From NCBI GenBank assembly GCA_963788205.1, contig CAWBGG010000005.1, forward strand, positions 558,001 through 622,000: a stretch of DNA of 64,000 nucleotides. The letters are read 5' to 3'. Positions 34,734 to 43,425 of this stretch are shown here, piece by piece (positions within the stretch are counted from its first letter, which is position 1; each line of letters opens with the position of its first letter). The position numbers were made by a program, and so were the translations under genes. The notes below the pieces were generated by a model. It saw nothing but the letters and a program-made list of their open reading frames with translations. It had not been told where the DNA came from and searched no databases. The DNA comes from CAVVMA01 sp963788205 (GTDB lineage Bacteria > Desulfobacterota > Binatia > Binatales > Binataceae).

Positions 34734-36543
34734 TCACTTCCTCCCTGAGCGGAATCTCGACAATGAAGCGGCTGCCCTCGCCGCGTTGGCTGCGGGCGAA
34801 AATCCGGCCGTTGTGCGCCTCGACGATTTCCTTGGCGATATACAATCCCAGTCCGGCCGAGCCGGCGCGCGCCGGCTCATTGGGAAATTGCGCGTACGGC
34901 TCGAAGATCAGCGGCAACACGTCGGCGGCGATTCCCGGCCCGGTGTCGCTCACGATCACGCGGGCGGTCCTGGCCTCGGACTGGATCTCGATCGCGATTG
35001 TACCGCCCGCCGGCGTGTAGCGCAGCGCGTTGCCCACCAGGTTGGTGATTACCCACGGCAGCTTGATCGGATCGCCCCAAATCGGCACCTGGCCTGCCCC
35101 CGCGCATACCTCGAGCCGCAGATGCTTCTCCTCGGCCTGAAGCTTAAACGCCGCGCTGACCTCACGCACTATCTGGTCGAGCATAATCGGCCGCCGCTCG
35201 ACACCGATGCGGGCCGCGCTGTTGCGCGAGGCATCCAGCAGGTCGCTGGCGATGGCCTGCAGGCGATTCACGTCGTCGCGGATGGTGGTCAAAATCTCGC
35301 GCTGGCGCGCGCCGGTCTCCGTGGCCGACGCTTCGCTCAGCAGCTCCGCGCCGATCGACAGCGAGGTCAGCGGCGTCTTGAGCTCGTGTGACAGGGTCGC
35401 GATCAGATTGGTGCGCGCGCGTTCCTGGTCGCGGATGAAAGTCACGTCCTGAAGCAGGATGATCGTCCCGAGCGGGTCGCCATGCGGCCCCATCCAGGGC
35501 AGCTCGCGAGTCAGGTAGGTATGGTCGCGGCCGCGCACGAAGACCTTGAACTCAGCGGGCGCCGCGCCGTTGCCTGTCTGCTTCGGATCGCCTTCGCGCA
35601 GGCGGGCGGCCAGCACCCGTGCGACGTGCGCGCTGCGGGCGGCAAGCTCGCCGAGCTTGTGGCCCGCGACGGCTTGCGGTTCGAGATCCAGGATCGCGCC
35701 CGCGACCTCGTTGAGATGCACGATCGCGCCTTGATTGTCGAGCACGATCAACCCGTCCTCGACACTCTCGATAATCGCGGCGCTCTTGGATCGCTCGCGC
35801 ATCAGCTCGTCCAAGCGCAGGCGGTAATCGTGCTCCAAGCGCCGCGCCATCGCGTTGAATTCATCGGCCAGCGTCGCCAGCTCGGCGGTGCGCAGCGGCG
35901 ACATCGCGCGCAGCGATTGCTCGTTGTCGATCGCGCGCAGCGTATCCACCAGATGCTTGAGCGGGCGGACCACCAGCGTGCGCGCAAAGAAGTAGCTCGA
36001 CGCAGCGAGCATCGCGACCACCACCACCACGATCACCAGCTCTTCGGTGCGCAGCCGGCGAGCGACGTTGACTGTATGGCGATCGGCGCTGAACATCGCA
36101 TGCTCGTTCATCGCCACGAGCTGGTCCGTCTCGGTACCGAGCCGGCGCGCGAGGCCGGCGCTCTCGGCAGTCGCGGATAATGGCGTAGCAAAGAATCGAT
36201 CGCCGTCCGCCGCGATTTGCGCGGCCACCCGGTCCTCGCCCGGCTCGGTGATGTTCCCCTGTTCAGCGGCGAGCCATTGCCGGAAAAGAGCTTGCGCCTG
36301 CGACGCGCTCAGATCGCCGGTTCTGAATGCGGCGATCGCGCCGGACATCTTTTGCGCGGCCTGTATCGACTGGTAGTTCCGCGAGAGCGCGCGGTTGACG
36401 GAGCTTTCGAGCACCGCCAGGCGTGAGATCGCGAGCACGCCCAGCGCCGCCATCAGCAGCACCAGGATCAGGTTGGTCAGCCATACGCGGCCCGCGAGCG
36501 ACCACCACAGACTGCCGCTCGCGCCGCGCGCGCCATCTGACAT
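34726..36543 (-). CDS. Membrane sensor histidine kinase (KinB-like)
   Basis: 605 residues. Two membrane helices (~21-40 and ~168-187) flank a ~125-residue helical periplasmic sensor, followed by HAMP, a PAS domain (~252-365), HisKA with His386 in 'LSHELKTPL' and a HATPase (N-box 'NLVGNALRY' at 501, 'DTGPGI' at 533, 'GLGLYIAKEIV'). It is first in the two-gene operon with the NtrC-family regulator. The order and layout match KinB/AlgB of pseudomonads. Confidence 0.9.
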
Positions 36544-36605
36544 GACCGCATTCTAACGCCCACGCCGGCGCCAGTCGCAAGCCAATAGAGGTCTGCAAGA
36601 GGATC

Positions 36606-36659
36606 GCATTATTGCAAAATGCACGACTCAAATCCGCAGGCGTCATTGCGGACCGCAAT
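36606..36659 (+). promoter_or_regulatory. Candidate enhancer sites for the NtrC-family regulator
   Basis: Two dyads: GCATTATTGCAAAATGC (36606-36622; arms GCATT/AATGC) and the perfect ATTGCGG-A-CCGCAAT (36645-36659). Both lie 40-110 bp upstream of the candidate sigma-54 promoter in the kinase/permease intergenic region, where bacterial enhancer-binding proteins normally bind. Confidence 0.45.
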
Positions 36660-36699
36660 CCGCCCAAATGGCGCCTTTGGAATCACAAGAGAAATTCGG

Positions 36700-36715
36700 G
36701 GGCGCAGACTTTGCA
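36700..36715 (+). promoter_or_regulatory. Candidate sigma-54 promoter of the APC permease
   Basis: GGGCGCAGACTTTGCA fits TGGCACR-N4-TTGCW with the invariant GG (36701-36702) and GC (36713-36714) at the correct 12-base spacing. The start of transcription would be near 36726, 45 bases before the TTG start codon. An adjacent NtrC-family gene supports the call. Confidence 0.5.
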
Positions 36716-36770
36716 ATCTGAAACGTCGGACTAGGCTCTTTTCGCTCTGAAAGGATCACAGAGGATTCGT

Positions 36771-38816
36771 TTGGCCGCTAATCCCAGACTCCAACGGGTC
36801 ACCCAGGCACCTGGGCGGACCGGCAGGTTCAGCAAGAACACCCAGGTAATCGTAATCAGCACCGGGATGCTGACCTTCATCTCGTTCTGGCGAGCGTCGG
36901 CGGTCGTGCTTTGCGACCTTGCCTCGACCGCATACTACATCGGCGGAATCGTGGAGCAGGCGGTGGGCCGCTCGGCGCCCTACTTCATCCTGGCGGTGAT
37001 GCTCTTCTCCTACGCGGTGCGCGCCGTCTATGTCGAATCGTGCTCGATGTTCACGCGCGGCGGCGTGTATCGAGTGGTGAAGGAAGCGATGGGCCCGACG
37101 CTGGCGAAAATCTCGGTCTCGGCCCTGATGTTCGACTATATCCTCACCGGCCCGATCAGCGGTGTGTCCGCCGGCCAGTACATCACCGGTTTGATGAACG
37201 AGTTGCTCCATCTGGCGCACGTCGGCATCGTCTTTCCGCCGGACCTGACCGCGGCTTCGTTCGCGATCGCGGCGACGGTCTACTTCTGGTGGCAGAACAT
37301 CCTGGGTATCGAGGAGTCGAGCGAAAAAGCGATGCGCATCATGCAGGTCACCACCGTGATGGCGGTGCTGATGATCGTATGGTGCGGGCTGACGCTCTAC
37401 CTGCGCGGCGCGCATCTGCCGCCCTTCGAGCTCAAGCTACCCGATACGTCGCTGGGATGGCTCGTGCATCTGCCTGCCGCCCGCACTATCGGGGCGTTTG
37501 GCATCCTGATCGCGTTCGGCCATTCGATCCTCGCGATGTCGGGTGAAGAGTCACTGGCGCAGGTGAATCGCGAGATCGAGGCGCCCAAGCTCAAGAATCT
37601 GCTCCGCGCCGGTTTCGTCATCTTTCTATACAGCCTGCTGCTGACCGGGCTGGTTTCCTTTTTCGCCGTGATGATCATCCCGGACAGCGTGCGGATGGCG
37701 AACTACAGCGACAACCTGATCGGCGGGCTCGCGATGTACATGGTCGGGCCGCTGTGGGCGCGTCTTGCGCTGCGCGCCTTCGTGGTGTTCACCGGATTCC
37801 TGATCCTCGCGGGAGCGGTCAATACCGCGATCGTCGGCTCGGTCGGCGTGCTGACGCGGGTGGCCGAAGACGGCGTGATGCTCGACTGGTTCCGTAATCC
37901 GCACAAGCGTTACGGCACCAACTACCGGATCGTGAACCTGGTGGCCGGCCTGCAGATCGCGACTATCGTGATGTCGCGCGGCGACATGTACGTGCTGGGC
38001 GAGGCCTACGCGTTCGGCGTGGTGTGGAGCTTTGTGTTCAAGAGTCTCTCGGTGCTGGTGCTGCGCTATCGCGAGAAGTATCACCGGCTGTGGCGGATGC
38101 CGCTCAACCTGACCTGGTTTCGTCCCGGCGGCCAGGATTTCCCGCTCGGGCTGGCGCTCACCTTTCTGGTGCTGCTCGCCACCGCGATTGTGAATCTGTT
38201 CACCAAGCAGGTCGCGACCATCTGGGGCCTTTCGTTCACTGCCGGCCTGTTCGTGGTCTTCTCGATTTCCGAGCGGATCAACGGCGCGGTCGCGCACGAA
38301 TACGGCGAGGAGCCGGAGAAATTCAATCTTCAGATAATCGAGGACGGCCAGCAGATCGAGCTCCCGCGCCACGCGGGCGATGCCGGCGAGCGCAAGCTGA
38401 TCGCGATCCGCGACCCCGCCAACCTTGCGCATCTGCATCGCTACTTGAGCGAACGCGACGATGCCGACCTGATCGCGCTGACGGTACGCAACGAGCGCGG
38501 GCTGGCCTCCAGCGAGGGCGCGCAACCCTTTACCGATGATGAAGAAAAACTCTTCAGCAGGGTGGTCAAGGTCTGCGAGGACCACGGACGCGCCGTTACG
38601 CCGCTGGTCGTGGTCTCCAACGATCAGCAGTTCGCGATCGCGAACACGGCCTTTCGCCTCGGCGTGAAGGAAGTCGTGATGGGAGTCTCGGCCAAGTTCT
38701 CTCCCGATGTGCAGCTCGAGAACTTCGCGATGCACTGGGGCGCGCTGGGCGACGACGAACGCCACGTGAAAGTCCGCGTCCTGTCCGACGACCGCGACAT
38801 CCGGGCGGAGATCTAG
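36771..38816 (+). CDS. APC-superfamily permease with cytoplasmic USP-like C-terminal domain
   Basis: 681 residues; TTG start with AGAGG seven bases upstream. Residues ~25-500 form 12 or so membrane helices of the amino acid-polyamine-organocation type ('DLASTAYYIGGIV', 'FDYILTGPISGVSAGQYITG', 'GHSILAMSGEESLAQVNREI'). The last ~160 residues are soluble with an alternating strand/helix pattern ('DDADLIALTVRNERG', 'VTPLVVVSNDQQFAIANTAFRLG') like a universal stress domain. Transport substrate unknown. Confidence 0.85.
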   Translation: MAANPRLQRVTQAPGRTGRFSKNTQVIVISTGMLTFISFWRASAVVLCDLASTAYYIGGIVEQAVGRSAPYFILAVMLFSYAVRAVYVESCSMFTRGGVYRVVKEAMGPTLAKISVSALMFDYILTGPISGVSAGQYITGLMNELLHLAHVGIVFPPDLTAASFAIAATVYFWWQNILGIEESSEKAMRIMQVTTVMAVLMIVWCGLTLYLRGAHLPPFELKLPDTSLGWLVHLPAARTIGAFGILIAFGHSILAMSGEESLAQVNREIEAPKLKNLLRAGFVIFLYSLLLTGLVSFFAVMIIPDSVRMANYSDNLIGGLAMYMVGPLWARLALRAFVVFTGFLILAGAVNTAIVGSVGVLTRVAEDGVMLDWFRNPHKRYGTNYRIVNLVAGLQIATIVMSRGDMYVLGEAYAFGVVWSFVFKSLSVLVLRYREKYHRLWRMPLNLTWFRPGGQDFPLGLALTFLVLLATAIVNLFTKQVATIWGLSFTAGLFVVFSISERINGAVAHEYGEEPEKFNLQIIEDGQQIELPRHAGDAGERKLIAIRDPANLAHLHRYLSERDDADLIALTVRNERGLASSEGAQPFTDDEEKLFSRVVKVCEDHGRAVTPLVVVSNDQQFAIANTAFRLGVKEVVMGVSAKFSPDVQLENFAMHWGALGDDERHVKVRVLSDDRDIRAEI

Positions 38817-38860
38817 CCGCAGCACCGCCGAGTGCGCGTCGGGGTCGGCGCACATTGTCG

Positions 38861-38889
38861 GATTGTTTTCGCTTCCGGAAAAACAATCG
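38861..38889 (+). terminator. Hairpin downstream of the APC permease
   Basis: GATTGTTTT-CGCTTCCGG-AAAAACAATC forms a 9-bp A+T-rich stem 45 bp after the permease stop. It lacks a clean T-tract, so it may be a terminator or a processing hairpin. Confidence 0.35.
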
Positions 38890-38982
38890 AGTGCGCGACC
38901 TTAAGACCGTGTTCCTTTCCTGCCTTCCTATGCTATATCCCTTTGGAGGACGTTCATAGGAACTGCCAAAGGAGGGAATTTG

Positions 38983-40143
38983 ATGCCTGATTTCGTAGAT
39001 ACTCTTTCCCAACAACAGCAACTAACGCCGGTTGAGGTAGCCATACTACGATCCGCCGGCGTCCGCTCCGTTCAAGACGTGGACAGTCTGGTGCGGAACT
39101 TCCCCTCACTACATACGGTCGGGATGCGAATCGCCCTCCTGTCGGCCGCGGTGATGCCGCGCCTGAGCGTTCCATTTGCGGCGCTGGCTACGAGTATCGC
39201 GGCAGTTCGAGCGCAGCGGCATCTGTCGCGAGGAGCGGTCCATCCCCCGGGCGCGCGCTGGGCGCGCGGAATGTCAGTGCCGATGCCGCCGTTGGCCGCA
39301 GCGATAGCGCAAGCAGCCGCACCCGCCGGGCTTGCGGGCGCTATCGACTTGCGCGTTGCGTCGTGGCCGGTGCGCAATCAAGGCCAACGCGGGACTTGTG
39401 TGGCCTTCGCGTCAACCGCATGCGCCGAAATAAGGCGCTATGTAGTCTCGCCTTCTGGCCCCACCGGCTTATCTGAACAGTTTCTTTATTGGGCTATCAA
39501 AACCAAGACCGCCGATCCCAACCCAAACACCGACGGCACTTGGCTCCAATTTGCCCGAGATGCGCTCGCAGCCGATGGAATTTGCCCGGAGAGTCTCTGG
39601 CCTTATGTCGGGCCGCCGATCCCGGGAAATGTGTCTCAAGCTGGTGGTGGCAATCCGTCCGCGGCGGCAATCGCAGCCGGCGCGGCGAATACCTATGTGT
39701 CCGGCAATTACCAGGTCTTTAATACGCCAGGCGGGGGTGCCTCTGCGCTGCTGAATGCTCTCCAAAACGGGAAACCTGTAGCGATCACAGTGCCAGTCTT
39801 CTCGGATCCCACGGTTCCGAATGGCGCCGACAACTGGTCAACCGGGTCCGCTTGGTCCTATGGCAGGATTCTGAATCCGCCTGCGACGGCCGTTGCGAGT
39901 GACGGACATGCGGTTTGCGTGGTCGGGTACCAGCCTGACCCTTCGGAACCAAACGGAGGATATTTCATTTTTCGAAATAGTTGGGACGTCGCATGGGCAT
40001 ACACGGCTCCCTCTCCGGGGAACAGCTACTCCCCCCAGCCAGGCTATGGCGACATATCCGCGACCTATATCGAAGACTACATTGGGAACTGCTGCAACTA
40101 TAAGAGCCACCCACCGCTTCGAGAGCGGTTAGGCCGCAACTAG
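38983..40143 (+). CDS. Papain-like (C1-family) cysteine peptidase with N-terminal helical domain
   Basis: 386 residues; GGAGGG precedes ATG 38983. Catalytic residues: Gln133 and Cys139 in 'NQGQRGTCVAFA', His309 in 'DGHAVCVVGY' and Asn332 in 'FRNSWD'. The first ~65 residues are a helical domain ('LRSAGVRSVQDVDSLVRNFPS') that recurs in the convergent small gene at 40178-40519. No signal peptide is seen, so it is probably cytoplasmic. The linker 65-120 is Ala/Pro-rich and could be a propeptide. Confidence 0.85.
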   Translation: MPDFVDTLSQQQQLTPVEVAILRSAGVRSVQDVDSLVRNFPSLHTVGMRIALLSAAVMPRLSVPFAALATSIAAVRAQRHLSRGAVHPPGARWARGMSVPMPPLAAAIAQAAAPAGLAGAIDLRVASWPVRNQGQRGTCVAFASTACAEIRRYVVSPSGPTGLSEQFLYWAIKTKTADPNPNTDGTWLQFARDALAADGICPESLWPYVGPPIPGNVSQAGGGNPSAAAIAAGAANTYVSGNYQVFNTPGGGASALLNALQNGKPVAITVPVFSDPTVPNGADNWSTGSAWSYGRILNPPATAVASDGHAVCVVGYQPDPSEPNGGYFIFRNSWDVAWAYTAPSPGNSYSPQPGYGDISATYIEDYIGNCCNYKSHPPLRERLGRN

Positions 40144-40177
40144 CACTTGCTTACTCCGGCCCGCCTGGACTCATCGG

Positions 40178-40519
40178 CTATTTCGAATCCCGCTTGAGTA
40201 GCGACGGATTCAGAGCCCCGTAACCGTGCTGCCGTCGCGGCGGGCTAAGTATCGCTTCGTCTACATGACCTCGGAGCTGGTCGCGAAGCTTGCTCACAGC
40301 GTTGAGAACATCAGCGACGCTCCAATTCAGCTCAGCGGCCACGGCGGACGGGAAGGAGTTGACGTAGGAGACGAACTCAGCGGCATTTCGGACCCCGTGC
40401 GATGCTAGCGCCGAGGCCACATCGCGCGGCAGCAGCAAGGAACTTGCCTCGTGGACAGATGCACGAAAATCACCGGGCTCTGCGGGCCAGTCAGCCGCGC
40501 GAATTTGTAACGGATTCAT
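40178..40519 (-). CDS. Small protein sharing the peptidase N-terminal domain
   Basis: 113 residues from ATG 40519; the open frame extends to 40621. 'LPRDVASALASHGVRNAAEFVSYVNSFPSAVA' (two segments) aligns with the peptidase's 'LTPVEVAILRSAGVRSVQDVDSLVRNFPSLHT' (two segments), sharing GVR, V and FPS. The genes are convergent, 34 bp apart. The shared module suggests a common partner or a propeptide-like inhibitor; this is inferred. Confidence 0.55.
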   Translation of the reverse strand: MNPLQIRAADWPAEPGDFRASVHEASSLLLPRDVASALASHGVRNAAEFVSYVNSFPSAVAAELNWSVADVLNAVSKLRDQLRGHVDEAILSPPRRQHGYGALNPSLLKRDSK

Positions 40520-40790
40520 CAAAAAAATTATAGCTCCATATGAGCACCCTTGAAAAGGGTCCGCCCGCGTAGGCTTTAGTATACAGCCTGGCCTCAAAGG
40601 AAAGGGGGGACTGCGGGACAAGGGAGTTCTTCTTCAGCGCCCAGATGGATTCGCAGGTCTGGGCAGAAATCTAGCGGGCCCTGAACTTCCCGCACAAACG
40701 CGGCGGGTTGTAAGCTCTCTCGCAAGCCTGAGACCCTTGAAGTAACCTTAACAGCCTCGCTCCGCGTAGATCGCTCGCGGAGTTAATCGC

Positions 40791-41501
40791 ATGCCCACTG
40801 CTATTTCGCACTTGATCGATTTCTGCTCCGGCAGGCTGCCGCAGCGGACTCTCCGGCGGATTTTACTTCCGCTGATCCTGGCCTCATATTTCGGCAGTCT
40901 GACGCTTGCGATCTGGATGTATCCCGGTCCCTTCGACTGGCGCACCAGGTCGATGTCGAAACTTCTCTATCCCAGCAACAATCCGCAATTTCACTTGATA
41001 GGATCCGTCGGCGTGGCGATCGCGGGCCTGTTGGCGATTCCCTTCGCCGGTAGCATCGGCAGGCGGCTGCGGGTCATTTCTCCGGTACCGGCGGCGATCG
41101 GCGCGCTTGCATTCGGCGCGGGAGCTATCAGCTTGATTCTCGGTGCCTTGATAGTGTTGCAGCCTTTCCTCCACGAAATGTTCGCGCGCGGAGCAGGGAT
41201 CGGCCTCGGCCTGGGGATGCTGGCGTTCTACTTGTGCGCGCTCAGAGGACTCGCGGTCCCTCCAGACCAAAGGCACACCCGGCCCCGGATCTTTCTCGCC
41301 TGGAGTGTGATCGTGCCGCCCGCGCTGATAGTCATCGTGCTGCGATTGCTGGCTGCCGCGCATTTTCAATGGTCGAATCCGGTCTATCGGGCTATAGAAA
41401 ATCGATCGTTGTGGCACCTGGGACTTTGGGAATGGATCGGCTCGACCGCGGTATTTCTGTTCCTGCTCGGCGCCGCCCTGTTTCTGCCGGAAAACGATTG
41501 A
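40791..41501 (+). CDS. Seven-helix-type membrane protein (DUF998-like)
   Basis: 236 residues with about six hydrophobic helices ('LLPLILASYFGSLTLAIWMYP', 'AIGALAFGAGAISLILGALIV', 'FLAWSVIVPPALIVIVLRLL'). The pattern resembles DUF998-type membrane proteins, but I do not recognise it firmly. It precedes the his genes by 87 bp and may be independent. Confidence 0.55.
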   Translation: MPTAISHLIDFCSGRLPQRTLRRILLPLILASYFGSLTLAIWMYPGPFDWRTRSMSKLLYPSNNPQFHLIGSVGVAIAGLLAIPFAGSIGRRLRVISPVPAAIGALAFGAGAISLILGALIVLQPFLHEMFARGAGIGLGLGMLAFYLCALRGLAVPPDQRHTRPRIFLAWSVIVPPALIVIVLRLLAAAHFQWSNPVYRAIENRSLWHLGLWEWIGSTAVFLFLLGAALFLPEND

Positions 41502-41588
41502 GTCAAAAGTTCGCCGCCGCTGCGTCCGGCCCCGATCGCTCTCCTGTGATGGCGTCGGGAATCCCGCTATGATTTTTCCCTCAGTCCG

Positions 41589-42209
41589 ATGATCGCGATC
41601 GTCGATTACAAGGCCGGAAATCTGACCAGCGTGGCGCACGCGCTGGAGTTCCTGGGCCATCGCCCCGAGATCACCGATCGTCCGGAGCGCATCCGCGCCG
41701 CCGAACGGATAATCCTGCCCGGCGTTGGCGCAGCCGGCGCCACGATGGAAAACCTCGTTGCGCTCAAGCTCGACTCCGTGCTGCGCGAACAGGTGATCGA
41801 GGCCGGCAAGCCTTTCCTCGGCATCTGTATCGGAATCCAGGTCCTGTTCGATCGCAGCGAAGAAGACGACGCGAAATGCCTGGGGTTCATCGCCGGGCGT
41901 ATCGGGCGGTATCCGAATTCGGTTGACGGGCGCGCGCTCAAAGTTCCGCAGATCGGATGGAACCGCGTGCGCCAGACCCGAGCGCATCCGGTGTTCGCGG
42001 GCGTGCCCGACAACACCCACTTCTACTTCGTCAATTCCTACTACCCGATTCCCGACGATCCTGCAGTTACGATCGCCGAGAGCGACCATGGCGTCACTTT
42101 CGCCGCGGCGATCGCGCGCCGCAACATTGTCGCCACGCAGTTCCATCTCGAAAAGAGCGGCGCGGCGGGACTCAAGCTGCTGGACAATTTCTGCCGGCTC
42201 GGGGCCTGA
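41589..42209 (+). CDS. hisH: Imidazole glycerol phosphate synthase, glutaminase subunit
   Basis: 206 residues. Nucleophile Cys80 in 'FLGICIGIQ', with His186 and Glu188 in 'ATQFHLEKS'. The oxyanion strand 'LPGVGAAG' is intact. It supplies ammonia from glutamine to HisF for imidazole glycerol phosphate and AICAR formation in histidine biosynthesis. It is 2 bp upstream of hisF. Confidence 0.92.
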   Translation: MIAIVDYKAGNLTSVAHALEFLGHRPEITDRPERIRAAERIILPGVGAAGATMENLVALKLDSVLREQVIEAGKPFLGICIGIQVLFDRSEEDDAKCLGFIAGRIGRYPNSVDGRALKVPQIGWNRVRQTRAHPVFAGVPDNTHFYFVNSYYPIPDDPAVTIAESDHGVTFAAAIARRNIVATQFHLEKSGAAGLKLLDNFCRLGA

Positions 42210-42211
42210 CG

Positions 42212-43012
42212 ATGCTGGCCAAGCGAATCATCCCCTGCCTCGACGTGCGCGAGGGCAAGGTTACCAAGGGCGTCCGCTTTCTCGAGAACGCCGACGTGGG
42301 CGATCCGGTCGCGATGGCGCGCCATTACTACCAGCAGGGCGCCGACGAGATCGTCTTTTACGACATCACCGCCTCCAACGAGCGGCGCGGGATCATGATC
42401 GACGTGGTGCGCGCCGTCGCGCGCGAGATTTTCATCCCGTTCAGCGTCGGCGGCGGCCTGCGCACGCTCGACGACATGCGTGCGGTGCTCTTGGCCGGCG
42501 CCGAGAAGGTCTCGATCGATTCGGGCGCGGTGCGCAATCCCGCGCTAATCTCGCAGGGCGCGCGCGCCTTCGGCAGCCAGTGCATCGTGCTCTCGATGCA
42601 GGTGAAGCAAACCGGCAAACGCCCCGGCGTGGCGTCGGGCTACGAAGTCGTGATCGACGGTGGGCGCGAATTCACGGGCAAAGACGCCATCGAATGGGCG
42701 CGCGAGGGCGAGCGGCTGGGCGCCGGCGAGCTGTGCGTCAATTCGATCGATCGTGACGGAACCAACCTTGGCTACGAGTTGGAGCTGACGCGCGCGGTGA
42801 GCGAGGCGGTAACGATTCCGGTGATTGCGTCGGGCGGCGCCGGCGAGCCCGAGCATCTGCGCCAGGCGTTCACCATCGGCGCGGCGGACGCGGCGATCGT
42901 CGCGTCGATCGTGCACTACGGAACCTACCCGATTCCCGCGCTCAAGAGCTATCTGAGGGGCCACGGGGTCGAAGTGCGCGAGCAGATCACCATTGAAGGC
43001 ATCACGCCATGA
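42212..43012 (+). CDS. hisF: Imidazole glycerol phosphate synthase, cyclase subunit HisF (variant)
   Basis: 266 residues, a (beta/alpha)8 barrel. 'IIPCLDVREGKVTKG' holds Asp11, and 'VNSIDRDGT' and 'ASGGAGEPEHL' are the phosphate-binding loops. The second catalytic acid, Asp130 in Thermotoga HisF ('AIDAK'), is Gln130 here ('SMQVK'). ATG 42212 is 2 bp after hisH and its stop overlaps ribH (ATGA). It may be a HisF subfamily with a different mechanism or product. Confidence 0.87.
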   Translation: MLAKRIIPCLDVREGKVTKGVRFLENADVGDPVAMARHYYQQGADEIVFYDITASNERRGIMIDVVRAVAREIFIPFSVGGGLRTLDDMRAVLLAGAEKVSIDSGAVRNPALISQGARAFGSQCIVLSMQVKQTGKRPGVASGYEVVIDGGREFTGKDAIEWAREGERLGAGELCVNSIDRDGTNLGYELELTRAVSEAVTIPVIASGGAGEPEHLRQAFTIGAADAAIVASIVHYGTYPIPALKSYLRGHGVEVREQITIEGITP

Positions 43013-43419
43013 AAATCGCGCTGGTGGTCTCCGACTTCAATGGCGAAGTGACTTCGCTGATGCGCGATCGGGCGCGCGCGCAGGCCGAATCGCTGGGCGC
43101 CGAGATCAGTCACGAAGTCCACGTGCCGGGCGTCTTCGATATGGGACTGGCGATCAAAAAGTTGCTGCGGCGCGACGACGTTGACGGCGTGGTGATCCTG
43201 GGCGCGGTGATCAAGGGTGACACGATGCACGACGAGTTGATCTCGACGGTGACCGCGCGCGTGGCAAGCGATCTCGCGCTGCAATTCGACAAGCCGGTAG
43301 CGCTAGGCGTGACCGGTCCCGGAATGACCGACGCGCAAGCCTACGATCGCATCGACAACGCCCGCAACGCAGTCGACTCGGTGGTGCGGATGATCCTCAC
43401 GCTCAAAGAGCTCGGCTAG
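43009..43419 (+). CDS. ribH: 6,7-Dimethyl-8-ribityllumazine synthase
   Basis: 136 residues, short (archaeal-like) type. 'VVSDFNGEVTSLM' binds the pyrimidine substrate and 'LGAVIKGDTMHDELIS' carries the catalytic His74. It condenses the ribityl-pyrimidine with dihydroxybutanone phosphate in riboflavin synthesis. It overlaps hisF by ATGA, an unusual pairing with histidine genes. Confidence 0.88.
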   Translation: MKIALVVSDFNGEVTSLMRDRARAQAESLGAEISHEVHVPGVFDMGLAIKKLLRRDDVDGVVILGAVIKGDTMHDELISTVTARVASDLALQFDKPVALGVTGPGMTDAQAYDRIDNARNAVDSVVRMILTLKELG

Positions 43420-43425
43420 CGTCCG

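Noticed and set aside
37626..38855. 409-codon minus-strand open frame
   Set aside because: Shadow of the APC permease; His/Asp/Gln-rich and motif-free.
40884..42146. 420-codon minus-strand open frame
   Set aside because: Antisense of the membrane protein and hisH genes.
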